26,926 bases of DNA from Firmicutes bacterium UBA3941 (GCA_002385665.1 DGDX01000058.1:23704-50629); one strand, 5' to 3'; counted from the first letter of the stretch, positions 15,069-23,207 are shown. Notes: a model not told the origin generated them from the letters alone. Made by a program: numbers and translations.

Positions 15069-17714
15069 ATGGAAAAAATGGGCTTGAATCAATTACGTAG
15101 TATTTTCTTGAAGTTTTTTGAGGAAAAGGATCATCTGATCCTTCCTAGTGCTTCGTTGGTTCCCAAATCTGATAAGAGTCTATTATTGATTAATTCGGGT
15201 ATGGCCCCTTTAAAAGCCTACTTTACTGGACAGGAAATACCACCGAGTACTAGAGTGACCACATGTCAAAAATGTATCAGAACCCCAGACATAGATGTGG
15301 TAGGGAAAACCGCCAGGCATGGAACTTTTTTTGAAATGCTCGGTAACTTCTCCTTTGGAGACTATTTCAAAAAGGAGGCTATTGTCTGGGCTTGGGAATT
15401 TGTAACTGAAGTGCTTAAGCTTCCCCTCGATAAGCTTTGGGTAACCATATATCAGGATGACGATGAAGCATTTGAGATATGGACAGAGGTAGTAGGACTA
15501 GACCCCCATCGGGTTGTTCGAATGGGCAAGGAAGATAACTTTTGGGAGATTGGCGTAGGTCCATGTGGCCCATGTTCAGAGATCTTTTTCGATAGGGGAG
15601 AGGAGAACGGTTGTGGTAGTGAGAGTTGTGCAATAGGATGTGATTGCGATAGATTTGTAGAATTTTGGAATTTAGTGTTTACGCAATTTGACAGGGATGA
15701 GGAGGGTAATTATCATCCCTTGGAGCGTCCTAGCATTGATACGGGAATGGGACTGGAGAGAATTGCAGCAATTATGCAGGGTGTAAATTCCCTCTTCGAA
15801 GTGGACACCATAAGAAATATTATGTTAGAGGCCAGTCGTATATCTGGGGTTAAGTATGGTGAGAATGTCAATACCGATATATCACTTAGAGTAATAACTG
15901 ATCATATAAGAGGGACAGTTTTCATGATCTCCGATGGAATTATCCCATCCAATGAAGGGAGGGGGTATGTACTTAGAAGAATCCTAAGGAGAGCTGCCAG
16001 ACATGGAAAACTGATTGGTGTCAAGGACATGTTCTTATCGGATCTGGCCAAAGTCGTTATCAGAGAGTCTGGAGATGCTTATCCTGAGTTAAGGGAAAAA
16101 CAGCAATATATTTTAAAGGTTATTCAAGTAGAAGAGGAACGATTTAACGAAACCATAGACCAGGGTTTGATCATATTAAAGGGCTATATAGATGATATCA
16201 AAAAGTCCAAAGGAAGAATATTAGATGGTGAAAGTGCCTTTAGGCTATATGATACCTATGGCTTTCCCTTGGATTTAACCAGGGAGATATTAGAAGAGGA
16301 AGGTCTTGGCGTTGATGAAGCTGCATTTAATGCAGAAATGAAAGCTCAGAGGGAGCGGGCCAGAGCAGCAAGGGAAGAAACAAACTATATGGGTGAAGAT
16401 GATCCTGTTTATGGGCTTTTGAAACCGGATGAAACAACAGATTTCGTTGGCTATGATACCTTAAATACCCGGAGTAGGGTAATCGGATTAATAAAAGAGA
16501 ATCAACGTGTAGAATCTGCTCATGCAGGTGATCATGTGCTGGTGATTTTGGATAAAACTCCCTTTTATGCAGAAAGTGGCGGACAGATAGGTGATAAGGG
16601 GCTGCTTCAAAGTGACGAAGTCATGATGGAGATCGAAGATGTTAACAAGTTACATGGGAACCATATTGTCCATAAAGGGAAAGTCCTTTCCGGCAGTATC
16701 AATATTAACCAAAAGATAGATGCGAAAGTTCTAACAGAGGAGAGAATTTCAACTGCCCGTAATCACTCTGCAACTCACCTATTGCACAAGGCCCTAAAGG
16801 AAGTTTTAGGAGACCATGTGGAACAGGCTGGATCCCTGGTTACCCCTACGAGATTGAGATTCGATTTTTCTCATTTTGCTTCCTTAACTGAAGAAGAAAT
16901 CGACAAGGTAGAGGCCATAGTAAATAATAAAATTATGGAAGCTTTGCCTATTGAGATTATAGAGACAACATATGATGATGCCAGGAGTTTAGGGGCTGTA
17001 GCACTATTTGGCGAAAAATATGGAGATATAGTCAGGGTAGTAAAGATGGGGGATTATAGCATTGAACTCTGTGGGGGTACTCATCTTTCCAATACTGGGC
17101 AGGCAGGCTTATTCAAGATCATAAGCGAAACTGGAATAGCTGCCGGTGTTAGAAGAATCGAAGCGGTTACCGGCTCCGGAGCAATACAGTGGATAAAACA
17201 GCAAAACGAGCTAATAGATCAAGTGTCAGAAGTCCTAAAAACTAATCCTACAGGAGTTATACAAAAGGCCAAGAGTATAATGGAGCAGATTAAGGAATAT
17301 GAGCATGAAATACAATTCTTAAAAAGGCAACTTATGCAGGGAACTGTAGACATGCTTGTATCTCATAAGAAATCTATAGGTGGTATTCAATTTATAGCTG
17401 CCAGTGTTGACCGGCAGGATATGAATAGCCTGAGGGAGACAGCAGATATCCTAAGAAACAAATTAAAGTCTGGAGTTGTTGTGTTGGCCTCCGAATATCA
17501 AGGCAGGGTCAACATGGTGGCTGCCGCAACTAAGGATATGATCGGTAAGGGAGTCCATTCCGGCAATCTAATAAGAGAGGTTGCTAAGATCACAGGTGGA
17601 GGAGGCGGTGGACGACCTGATATGGCTCAAGCAGGGGGCAAGGATCCATTAAAGATACCACAAGCGTTGGATAAGGTAGGAGTTATACTTACACAACAAT
17701 TGGGTATCAAATAA
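15069..17714 (+). CDS. alaS: Alanyl-tRNA synthetase
   Basis: 881 residues, full length for bacterial AlaRS. Catalytic class II core at the N-terminus (RHGTFFEMLGNFSFGDYF at 83-100; GPCGPCSE at 164-171; GMGLERIAAI near 226-235). Cysteines 182, 187, 191 and 193 lie in the usual insert. The editing domain has HSATH (H566, H570) and CGGTH (C668, H672), the four zinc ligands that remove Ser and Gly from mischarged tRNA-Ala. A coiled segment and the glycine-rich C-Ala domain (GGGGGGRPDMAQAGG near 845-860) complete it. GGAGG at 15057-15061 precedes the ATG. Regulation is by the T-box leader. Works with Dtd (1158-1607) in keeping tRNA-Ala accurate. Confidence 0.98.
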   Translation: MEKMGLNQLRSIFLKFFEEKDHLILPSASLVPKSDKSLLLINSGMAPLKAYFTGQEIPPSTRVTTCQKCIRTPDIDVVGKTARHGTFFEMLGNFSFGDYFKKEAIVWAWEFVTEVLKLPLDKLWVTIYQDDDEAFEIWTEVVGLDPHRVVRMGKEDNFWEIGVGPCGPCSEIFFDRGEENGCGSESCAIGCDCDRFVEFWNLVFTQFDRDEEGNYHPLERPSIDTGMGLERIAAIMQGVNSLFEVDTIRNIMLEASRISGVKYGENVNTDISLRVITDHIRGTVFMISDGIIPSNEGRGYVLRRILRRAARHGKLIGVKDMFLSDLAKVVIRESGDAYPELREKQQYILKVIQVEEERFNETIDQGLIILKGYIDDIKKSKGRILDGESAFRLYDTYGFPLDLTREILEEEGLGVDEAAFNAEMKAQRERARAAREETNYMGEDDPVYGLLKPDETTDFVGYDTLNTRSRVIGLIKENQRVESAHAGDHVLVILDKTPFYAESGGQIGDKGLLQSDEVMMEIEDVNKLHGNHIVHKGKVLSGSININQKIDAKVLTEERISTARNHSATHLLHKALKEVLGDHVEQAGSLVTPTRLRFDFSHFASLTEEEIDKVEAIVNNKIMEALPIEIIETTYDDARSLGAVALFGEKYGDIVRVVKMGDYSIELCGGTHLSNTGQAGLFKIISETGIAAGVRRIEAVTGSGAIQWIKQQNELIDQVSEVLKTNPTGVIQKAKSIMEQIKEYEHEIQFLKRQLMQGTVDMLVSHKKSIGGIQFIAASVDRQDMNSLRETADILRNKLKSGVVVLASEYQGRVNMVAAATKDMIGKGVHSGNLIREVAKITGGGGGGRPDMAQAGGKDPLKIPQALDKVGVILTQQLGIK

Positions 17715-17797
17715 ACTACACTGCCCTAATGGACGAAAGACAAGTCTGTAATTATGGTGATTATATCCATTGACCTTGAATATTAATGCCCAAGCCT

Positions 17798-17842
17798 TTA
17801 GTAACTGGGGGCATTCTAAATGCCCCCGTAATTGTTTACTAA
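17798..17842 (+). repeat. Two-tier palindrome downstream of alaS
   Basis: Inner arms GGGGGCAT (17807-17814) and ATGCCCCC (17820-17827) pair perfectly round a TCTAA loop. Outer arms TTAGTAA (17798-17804) and TTACTAA (17836-17842) also pair perfectly, with an asymmetric internal loop. It is probably the end of the alaS transcript, though the T-tract is poor (GTAATTGTTTA). The rest of 17715-17859 shows nothing else. Confidence 0.65.
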
Positions 17843-17859
17843 TGCTGTGCAATCTATGC

Positions 17860-17888
17860 TTGTTATATGTGATGACTATAGTTATACT
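17860..17888 (+). promoter_or_regulatory. Probable promoter of the ireB-ruvX unit
   Basis: TTGTTA (17860-17865) and TATACT (17883-17888) are 17 bases apart, 79 bases before the ireB start. Confidence 0.55.
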
Positions 17889-17950
17889 AGTAATCAGAAC
17901 AGGATGAAGCTATGACAAAAAATGGGCTAATATCTATCTAGTAATACATA

Positions 17951-17955
17951 GGAGG
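17951..17955 (+). promoter_or_regulatory. Ribosome binding site that fixes the ireB start
   Basis: GGAGG at 17951-17955. A GTG at 17955 overlaps it and the ATG at 17960 runs into a stop after four codons, so the ATG at 17967 is the likely start although spacing is 11 bases. Confidence 0.65.
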
Positions 17956-17966
17956 TGGTATGTTTT

Positions 17967-18227
17967 ATGGATAGGGATTTACAAAAGACCATGAAGTTTA
18001 ATATCGATAAGGATAGTAATAAGACGCCTAAAGAAATTTTGCTCAGGGTTTATAGTGCTTTACGAGAAAAGGGATATGATCCTGTAAACCAGATAGTTGG
18101 GTATTTAATATCCGGCGACCCTACTTATATCACCAGCCATCAAAATGCCAGGGCTTTAATTCGTAGGCTCGAAAGAGACGAATTACTTGAGGAACTAATA
18201 TTGCATTACATCGAATCAAATAAGTAA
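17967..18227 (+). CDS. ireB: IreB family regulatory protein (DUF965/UPF0297)
   Basis: 86 residues, closely matching the IreB/YrzL family: [20 protein letters not shown], then [23 protein letters not shown] segments ([16 protein letters not shown]) and [18 protein letters not shown] near the C-terminus. In Enterococcus IreB is a small phosphoprotein acted on by the Ser/Thr kinase IreK and affects cephalosporin resistance; the phosphorylated threonines are near the N-terminus, and T8 here is the only threonine in that position. The kinase is not in the window. It usually sits between alaS and ruvX (yrzL-yrrK-yrzB in Bacillus); here an aldo/keto reductase separates it from ruvX. Function outside Enterococcus is inferred. 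Confidence 0.93.
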   Translation: MDRDLQKTMKFNIDKDSNKTPKEILLRVYSALREKGYDPVNQIVGYLISGDPTYITSHQNARALIRRLERDELLEELILHYIESNK

Positions 18228-18261
18228 CATGTAAATAATGAAAGAGGGCTATTTTTAGTAG

Positions 18262-19209
18262 ATGATTTATAATAGTTTAGGTAAAACGGGGATAAAGGTT
18301 TCCAGACTTTGTTTTGGTTCACTGACCCTAGGGCCTTTGCAAAAGAATTTATCCATAAAGGATGGTGCAGCTGTAATCAGAAGAGCTGCTGAGATGGGGG
18401 TTAACTTCATTGATACAGCTGATCTGTATGGGACATATCCATATATAAAAGAGGTCTTGAATGATTTTCCGAATATGGTGGTTTCAAGCAAATCCTATGC
18501 CTATGATTTTAAGACTGCAGAGGAAACGTTAAACAGGGCTCTAGCTGGTATAGGAAGGGACTATATTGATTGTTTTTTGTTGCATGAACAGGAAGGTCCT
18601 TTGACTTTAAAGGGACATTGGGAAGCAATTGAATATTTATCCCGGTGTAAGGATGAAGGATTAGTAAGAGCTATAGGTATTTCTACGCATCACGTAGCTG
18701 GTGTTAGGGCAGCTGCCGAAACCCCAGAAATTGATATTATCCATCCCATAATAAATTATAAGGGAGTGGGTATAGTAGATGGAGATTTAGAGGACATGGA
18801 ACAGGCTATATCGTTTGCCTGGTCCAAAGGGAAAGGTATATATGCCATGAAAGCTTTGGGAGGTGGGCACCTTATATCAGATCTTCAGAGAGCTTTTGAC
18901 TATATAATAAATTTCCCTTACCTTCATTCCATAGCTGTGGGTATGCAAAGGATTGAAGAGGTTGAAATTAATGTGGATATCTTTAATGGGAAAGTTCCTA
19001 ATAAGGAAAAATTGGATTCAGTAAAAAACTATGAAAGAAATCTTTTTATACAAGACTGGTGTACCGGTTGCGGAAGATGCATAAGAAGGTGTCAGCAAGG
19101 GGCTCTTAGTATAGGAAAAGACAAAAAATCACAAGTAGATGCAAAAAAATGCATACTTTGTGGCTATTGTGGTTCAGTCTGTAAGGAATTGGCTATTAAG
19201 GTTATTTAG
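18262..19209 (+). CDS. Aldo/keto reductase with C-terminal 2[4Fe-4S] ferredoxin domain
   Basis: 315 residues. The aldo/keto reductase barrel has the tetrad D51, Y56, K77 and H108 (DTADLYG, SSKSYAY, LLHEQ). After about residue 262 there is a bacterial ferredoxin module with two CxxCxxCxxxC motifs: C267, C270, C273, C277 and C297, C300, C303, C307. Such fusions are common in anaerobes and are thought to use ferredoxin-type electrons as well as, or instead of, NAD(P)H; the substrate is unknown. The ATG at 18262 has AAAGAGG (18241-18247) at a long distance, so initiation may be weak. It lies 34 bases after ireB and 67 before ruvX, on the same strand, inside a cluster that normally lacks it. Confidence 0.92.
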   Translation: MIYNSLGKTGIKVSRLCFGSLTLGPLQKNLSIKDGAAVIRRAAEMGVNFIDTADLYGTYPYIKEVLNDFPNMVVSSKSYAYDFKTAEETLNRALAGIGRDYIDCFLLHEQEGPLTLKGHWEAIEYLSRCKDEGLVRAIGISTHHVAGVRAAAETPEIDIIHPIINYKGVGIVDGDLEDMEQAISFAWSKGKGIYAMKALGGGHLISDLQRAFDYIINFPYLHSIAVGMQRIEEVEINVDIFNGKVPNKEKLDSVKNYERNLFIQDWCTGCGRCIRRCQQGALSIGKDKKSQVDAKKCILCGYCGSVCKELAIKVI

Positions 19210-19223
19210 GGGAACCCCTATTT
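19207..19223 (+). terminator. Small hairpin at the reductase stop codon
   Basis: TAGGGG (19207-19212) pairs with CCCCTA (19215-19220); the actual loop must be about four bases (GAAC). TTT follows. Weak as a terminator, and the downstream ruvX lacks an obvious promoter, so it may only reduce read-through. Confidence 0.3.
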
Positions 19224-19276
19224 CAGGTATAACAGGATAAAATACAAGGAAGATTATATAGGAGGGCAATCATAAT

Positions 19277-19723
19277 TTGAGGATTTTGGCTATGGATGTT
19301 GGTGATAGGCGGATAGGCATGGCTATTAGTGATAGTTTAGGTTTGATGGCTCATGGTATTGAAACTCTTGTTAGAAAGGGCGAAAAACATGATATGGAAC
19401 GTATTGGTAAGATAATAAATCAATATAAGCCGGATAAATTGGTTTTAGGCCTACCTATCAACATGAATGGGACCATAGGTCCTCAAGGTGAAAAGGTTAA
19501 GGAGTTTGGAGACTTACTTAAGGAAGAAGGATTTTCAGAAAATATTATCTATTGGGATGAAAGGCTCACCTCAATGCAAGCCAACCGCATTATGATAGAT
19601 GCAGATGTTAGCAGGAAGAAAAGGAAAGAAAATGTGGATATGATGGCAGCTATTTTTATCCTGCAGAGTTATTTGGATTTTATAAACAACCAAAAAAAGG
19701 GGGGAATTAGAGATGGAGAATAG
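19277..19723 (+). CDS. ruvX: Holliday junction resolvase-like RuvX (YqgF)
   Basis: 148 residues with an RNase H fold. N-terminal MRILAMDVGDRRIGMAISD places the first catalytic aspartate at D7; GLPINMNG, YWDERLTS and ENVDMMAA carry the remaining acidic positions. The family takes part in 16S rRNA 5'-end maturation and may act on branched DNA, so the annotated resolvase role is uncertain. The start is TTG at 19277, with GGAGG at 19261-19265 11 bases ahead; its first residues match the family start. The end overlaps the DUF1292 gene by 11 bases, implying coupled translation. RuvX homologues are essential in many bacteria. Confidence 0.95.
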   Translation: MRILAMDVGDRRIGMAISDSLGLMAHGIETLVRKGEKHDMERIGKIINQYKPDKLVLGLPINMNGTIGPQGEKVKEFGDLLKEEGFSENIIYWDERLTSMQANRIMIDADVSRKKRKENVDMMAAIFILQSYLDFINNQKKGGIRDGE

Positions 19724-20006
19724 GAATAATATAGTAGAACTTATAGATGATGAGGGCAGTAGTTTTGCCTTTGAATATATAATGACAATAGATTTTGGAG
19801 AAAATGAATATGTGGTACTGACACCAATAGACCCCCCTGCAGATGATAACCAGGAGGATTATGAAGGTCAGGTTGTTATACTTAGAGTAGAGCATGATAA
19901 AGAACAAGAAAACATATATGTTAGTATAGACGATGAAGACGAACTAAATGCAGTCTTTGAAGCCTTCAATGAAATAATGACACAGAGTGAAGAAGAGGAT
20001 CCTTGA
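19713..20006 (+). CDS. DUF1292 domain protein (YrzB-like)
   Basis: 97 residues, very acidic, with the family pattern IVELIDDEGSSFAFEYIMTI, YVVLTPIDP, and a C-terminal IYVSIDDEDELNAVFEAF segment. The family (YrzB in Bacillus) has no known function but stays next to ruvX in Firmicutes; here the genes overlap by 11 bases. The ATG follows a GGGGGG site. The stop codon lies in the loop of the following terminator. It is the last gene of the ireB-ruvX unit. Confidence 0.92.
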   Translation: MENRNNIVELIDDEGSSFAFEYIMTIDFGENEYVVLTPIDPPADDNQEDYEGQVVILRVEHDKEQENIYVSIDDEDELNAVFEAFNEIMTQSEEEDP

Positions 20007-20024
20007 AAGAGGGTCCTCTTTTTT
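19993..20024 (+). terminator. Strong intrinsic terminator after DUF1292
   Basis: AAGAGGATCC (19993-20002) pairs with GGGTCCTCTT (20011-20020) over 10 bp with one G-T pair, and six T run to 20024. The gene's stop codon TGA (20004-20006) lies in the 8-base loop. Confidence 0.93.
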
Positions 20025-20035
20025 ATGAAAAAAGT

Positions 20036-20068
20036 ACTATGGAAAGTTATTCCGCCATAGTGTATAAT
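20036..20068 (+). promoter_or_regulatory. Candidate flagellar-operon promoter with palindromic operator
   Basis: TATAAT (20063-20068) has TGGAAA (20040-20045) 17 bases upstream. Perfect inverted repeats ACTATGG (20036-20042) and CCATAGT (20055-20061) flank the spacer and touch the -35 box, so a regulator bound here would block transcription. flgB starts 153 bases downstream; the leader between shows no gene and no clear riboswitch. Confidence 0.5.
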
Positions 20069-20220
20069 TAGAGTAATAATGATAAAAATGTATAAATTAT
20101 TCATATTAATGGGCAAAATAACCAAGGTATTTGTCGAATAAAATGTATTTTAGTTTTGTTATGCAGTGTTTTGGGTAACTTAAATTTATATATCAGCATA
20201 CCAAACATGGGGGTGAAGAC

Positions 20221-20634
20221 TTGGCTAAAGAATGGTTTTTTTCTAATATAACACCTTTAGAAAGGGCCTTGGATGTGGTTTGGAAAAGGCATGAAGTAAT
20301 TTCCCATAATATATCAAATGCAGATACGCCTGGTTACAAGAAAAAAAAGGCAGTTTTTGAGGAGGAGTTAGCATCAGCACTTGCCGGACATGGACTGCAA
20401 GGTAGGCAAACCAGGGAAAAACATCTTAGGATAGGGGACCCCCCCATAAATGAAATTGAGGCAAAAATAATCGAAGTAGATTCCACAAAAATGCGTATAG
20501 ATGATAATAACGTAGATATAGATTCCGAAATGGCAGATCTGGCTACTAATACCCTTATGCATCATGCTTTAGTCCAAAAATTGAATGGGGAGCTCTCGAG
20601 GCTTAGGACAATTATCAATGAGGGGAGGCGTTAA
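20221..20634 (+). CDS. flgB: Flagellar basal-body rod protein FlgB
   Basis: 137 residues, the usual length. N-terminal region has the rod-protein signature HNISNADTPGYK (about 29-40), and the C-terminus has the LATNTLMHHALVQKLNGELS helix of axial proteins. FlgB forms the most proximal part of the flagellar rod, next to FliE, and is exported through the flagellar type III apparatus without a cleaved signal. Start TTG at 20221, with GGGGGTGA at 20209-20215. flgC follows 2 bases after the stop. First gene of the visible flagellar operon. Confidence 0.96.
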   Translation: MAKEWFFSNITPLERALDVVWKRHEVISHNISNADTPGYKKKKAVFEEELASALAGHGLQGRQTREKHLRIGDPPINEIEAKIIEVDSTKMRIDDNNVDIDSEMADLATNTLMHHALVQKLNGELSRLRTIINEGRR

Positions 20635-20636
20635 AG

Positions 20637-21074
20637 GTGATAAAATCCATGCAAATTAGCGCTTCAGGCATGACCGTACAGCGGCTTAGAATGGATATTA
20701 TAGCACAGAATATAGCCAACATGAATACAACCCGGACAGCCAACGGGGGTCCTTACCGTCGCAGACTAGTGACCGTGCAGGAAAACATAGAATCAAAACC
20801 TTTTACCCAATTTCTCTCAGATAGTATCAATGCTTTTTCGGGTCAGGGGATAAAAGCCACAAGGATAGTTGAGGATCCTACCCCGTTTAAAACGATTTAT
20901 GATCCGGGGCATCCGGATGCTGACGAGCGGGGCTATGTCCAAATGCCTAATGTAGACAACTTGAAAGAAATGGTGGATATGATATCTGCTACACGCTCCT
21001 TTGAAGCCAATGTCACAGCCTTTAATGCGGCAAAGAGTATGGCGATCAAGGGATTAGAGATAGGAAAGAGATAA
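20637..21074 (+). CDS. flgC: Flagellar basal-body rod protein FlgC
   Basis: 145 residues. Axial-protein N-terminus MIKSMQISASGMTVQRLRMD with QNIANMNTTRT, an internal YVQMPNVD segment typical of FlgC, and the C-terminal ATRSFEANVTAFNAAKSM coil. It is a proximal rod subunit exported through the flagellar apparatus. Start GTG at 20637, with GAGGGGAGG at 20621-20629. fliE follows after 14 bases, so the genes are cotranscribed. Confidence 0.97.
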   Translation: MIKSMQISASGMTVQRLRMDIIAQNIANMNTTRTANGGPYRRRLVTVQENIESKPFTQFLSDSINAFSGQGIKATRIVEDPTPFKTIYDPGHPDADERGYVQMPNVDNLKEMVDMISATRSFEANVTAFNAAKSMAIKGLEIGKR

Positions 21075-21088
21075 AAGGGGGCTTTTAG

Positions 21089-21382
21089 GTGAAAATTGAT
21101 AATCTATATTCGAATTCTCTTAACCTAATAGGATCTTCCAAGACCAAACACACAGCCAATACAGGTAAATTTAAGGACATATTTGAAAATGTTGTACAGG
21201 AAGTCAAAGAGCTCAGAGAGAAGGATATTACCAATAATACCTATATGGCTGCGGGTCAGATTGACAGCCTGGATAAGATAATGATCGATATGGAAAAGGC
21301 TGATATTGCGCTTCAGTTTACATTACAGGTTAGAAGTAAAATACTGGACGCCTATCAGGAAATAATGAGAATGCAGATATAG
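21089..21382 (+). CDS. fliE: Flagellar hook-basal body complex protein FliE
   Basis: 97 residues. The C-terminal part (about 60-97) has KADIALQFTLQVRSKILDAYQEIMRM-type sequence, which matches FliE (segment ALQFTLQVRSKILDAYQEIM). FliE joins the MS ring to the rod and is among the first proteins exported. Start GTG at 21089 behind AAAGGGGG (21074-21081). It is followed by an unusually long 295-base gap before fliF. Confidence 0.95.
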   Translation: MKIDNLYSNSLNLIGSSKTKHTANTGKFKDIFENVVQEVKELREKDITNNTYMAAGQIDSLDKIMIDMEKADIALQFTLQVRSKILDAYQEIMRMQI

Positions 21383-21677
21383 CAACAACTGTTGTAGGTA
21401 ATTGGATAGACTACTAAGTGAGTAATTACATGAGCAGTAGTCCTTTAGATCAGACATGATCTTTTATTATGATATTTTACTGCAATACCTTTTACTTACT
21501 TCTTAATAGGTCATTTCCATTAGATGCTCCCCCGTCCCAGAATTAGTCTGAGGTTGGGACGTGACCTACACAGCATGTATTATTTATATATAGAGCCGGT
21601 TTTTAACCTAAATCCTTTTATGATTACAGTTTTGCAGTTGCTGGATAACTTGGCATTTGAGGGGAAGCGGGGATGGG
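21383..21677 (+). other. Structured gap between fliE and fliF
   Basis: No gene is supported here. Inverted repeats fill it: GACTACT (21409-21415) with AGTAGTC (21436-21442); AGATCA (21447-21452) with TGATCT (21457-21462) and a T-rich tail; and a nested pair, TAGGTCA (21507-21513) with TGACCTA (21562-21568) enclosing CGTCCCA (21533-21539) with TGGGACG (21555-21561). It may be a structured leader for fliF or a remnant insertion. Confidence 0.6.
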
Positions 21678-23207
21678 ATGTTAAGTGCACTGGAACCTAT
21701 CAAACAACAATTGAATAATTTCTGGGACAATCTTGATAAAACCAAAAAAAGAAGTTTGATCTTTTTAATTCTTATAGTTGTGATTGCAATAATTTTGGCT
21801 TCGGTTTTGTTGGCCAAAAAGGACTATGTAGTTTTATATTCTGGATTGAATGAGAAAGAAGCAGCTGAGATCTATACCAAGCTAAAAGAATCAAATGCTC
21901 AGCCAAAAATGGATGGTACAACTACAATCCTTGTACCAAAGGATAAGGAAGCGGAGCTTCGGATGCAATTGACCTTGGAAGGCTACCCAAAATCCGGGTT
22001 CAACTATGATTTGTATCTTCAAGGAGGCTCCTTCGGCCAAACCAATGATGAGATCCAAAAAAGATGGATTATACAACTTCAGGAACGCTTGGGTCAATCC
22101 ATACGCTTTCTTGAAGGAGTGGAGGATGCAGTGGTAACTATCGCTATGCCCAAATCCGATTCCTTTGTATTGAAGGAGGATGAGATACCTGTATCGGCAT
22201 CTGTGATAATTTTACCAAAACAAGGATATGAAATTAACAGTCAGCAAGCAAAAAGTATTGAGCAGCTAATGTCAACCAGTGTTCCTGGGCTAGAAAAAGA
22301 CAATATCACCATAATAGACAATAAGATGAATATCTTGAATCTTGAGGGAGATTCAGATACTCAGATGGTTGCGGATCAATTTGTAATGCAGCAGCAGTTA
22401 GAAGATAGAATAAAGGCAGAAATCGCAGGCCTGCTGGAACCGGTGTTTGGGTATGGAAGGGTAAAGATCGCGGTAACTGCAAAGTTAAACTTTGATAAAA
22501 GAACAAAGGAATCTATATCATTTGAACCCGTGATGGATGATTCAGGTATAATTATTAGCCAAGAATTATTAAAAGAGAAGATGAGCAATACTCCTGCCGG
22601 TGGGGTACCGGGTGAGACCAATAATACCACCCAATATCCAGAGGCCGATGTGGGTGCCGATTCTACATCGCAAAAAGATCACAGAAAAATAAACTATGAA
22701 GTCAATGAAATTAAGGAGATGATTGAAGAAGAACAAGGCAAGCTTGAAAACTTGTCCATTGCTGTTGTGATCGACAATGATCAATTGGACCAGCAGACTA
22801 TAAACGAAGTCAGAGAATTAGTTGCCACAGCCATGGGTACAGATCTGGACAGGGTAGCAGTTCAAAGCTGGGGATTTAACACAGACATTCAGCAAGATCT
22901 ATTAGATGCCATAAAGGATCAATCAAGGGATAAACCATGGATAAATTTAAACTGGATTGCAATAATAGTATCTTCTTTGATTTTAATACTGGCCTTAATT
23001 ATGATATTCCATAAGGGTAGACAACAAATTCCTATTGAAGCTAATGATGATTATATCCCCGAAGAACCAGTGGCTTTTGTAGAAGAAGATGTGCCTGATA
23101 TCGCTGTTAGTGACGAGAATACGATAAAAACACAATTAAATAGGTTAGCGGAAGAACAACCAGAAGAGATTGCCCAGTTATTAAGAAATTGGTTGAGCGA
23201 GGAGTAG
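21678..23207 (+). CDS. fliF: Flagellar MS-ring protein FliF
   Basis: 509 residues from the ATG at 21678. It has an N-terminal membrane helix (about 25-46, RSLIFLILIVVIAIILAS), a large extracytoplasmic ring-building part with KDYVVLYSGLNEKEA and TIAMPKSDSF motifs, a second membrane helix (about 425-445) and an acidic cytoplasmic tail ending in EEIAQLLRNWLSEE, the FliG-binding segment. FliF forms the MS ring, the base of the flagellum. The frame is open back to TTG 21657, but ATG 21678 has GGGG-rich sites ahead (21659-21674) and gives a start closer to the family's. fliG follows 25 bases later. Confidence 0.96.
   Translation: MLSALEPIKQQLNNFWDNLDKTKKRSLIFLILIVVIAIILASVLLAKKDYVVLYSGLNEKEAAEIYTKLKESNAQPKMDGTTTILVPKDKEAELRMQLTLEGYPKSGFNYDLYLQGGSFGQTNDEIQKRWIIQLQERLGQSIRFLEGVEDAVVTIAMPKSDSFVLKEDEIPVSASVIILPKQGYEINSQQAKSIEQLMSTSVPGLEKDNITIIDNKMNILNLEGDSDTQMVADQFVMQQQLEDRIKAEIAGLLEPVFGYGRVKIAVTAKLNFDKRTKESISFEPVMDDSGIIISQELLKEKMSNTPAGGVPGETNNTTQYPEADVGADSTSQKDHRKINYEVNEIKEMIEEEQGKLENLSIAVVIDNDQLDQQTINEVRELVATAMGTDLDRVAVQSWGFNTDIQQDLLDAIKDQSRDKPWINLNWIAIIVSSLILILALIMIFHKGRQQIPIEANDDYIPEEPVAFVEEDVPDIAVSDENTIKTQLNRLAEEQPEEIAQLLRNWLSEE

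Noticed and set aside
17842..17907. 21-codon hydrophobic open frame upstream of ireB
   Set aside because: No ribosome binding site; it begins inside a palindrome and overlaps the likely promoter.
20079..20141. 20-codon open frame in the leader of flgB
   Set aside because: No convincing ribosome binding site and low-complexity A/T sequence; likely chance.
20007..20220. A cyclic di-GMP riboswitch before the flagellar genes
   Set aside because: Such switches often control motility in Clostridia, so I looked for the conserved GEMM elements, but none are present.
21524..21718. 64-codon open frame running into the start of fliF
   Set aside because: It overlaps the hairpin region and the true fliF frame and shows no protein-like features or ribosome binding site.
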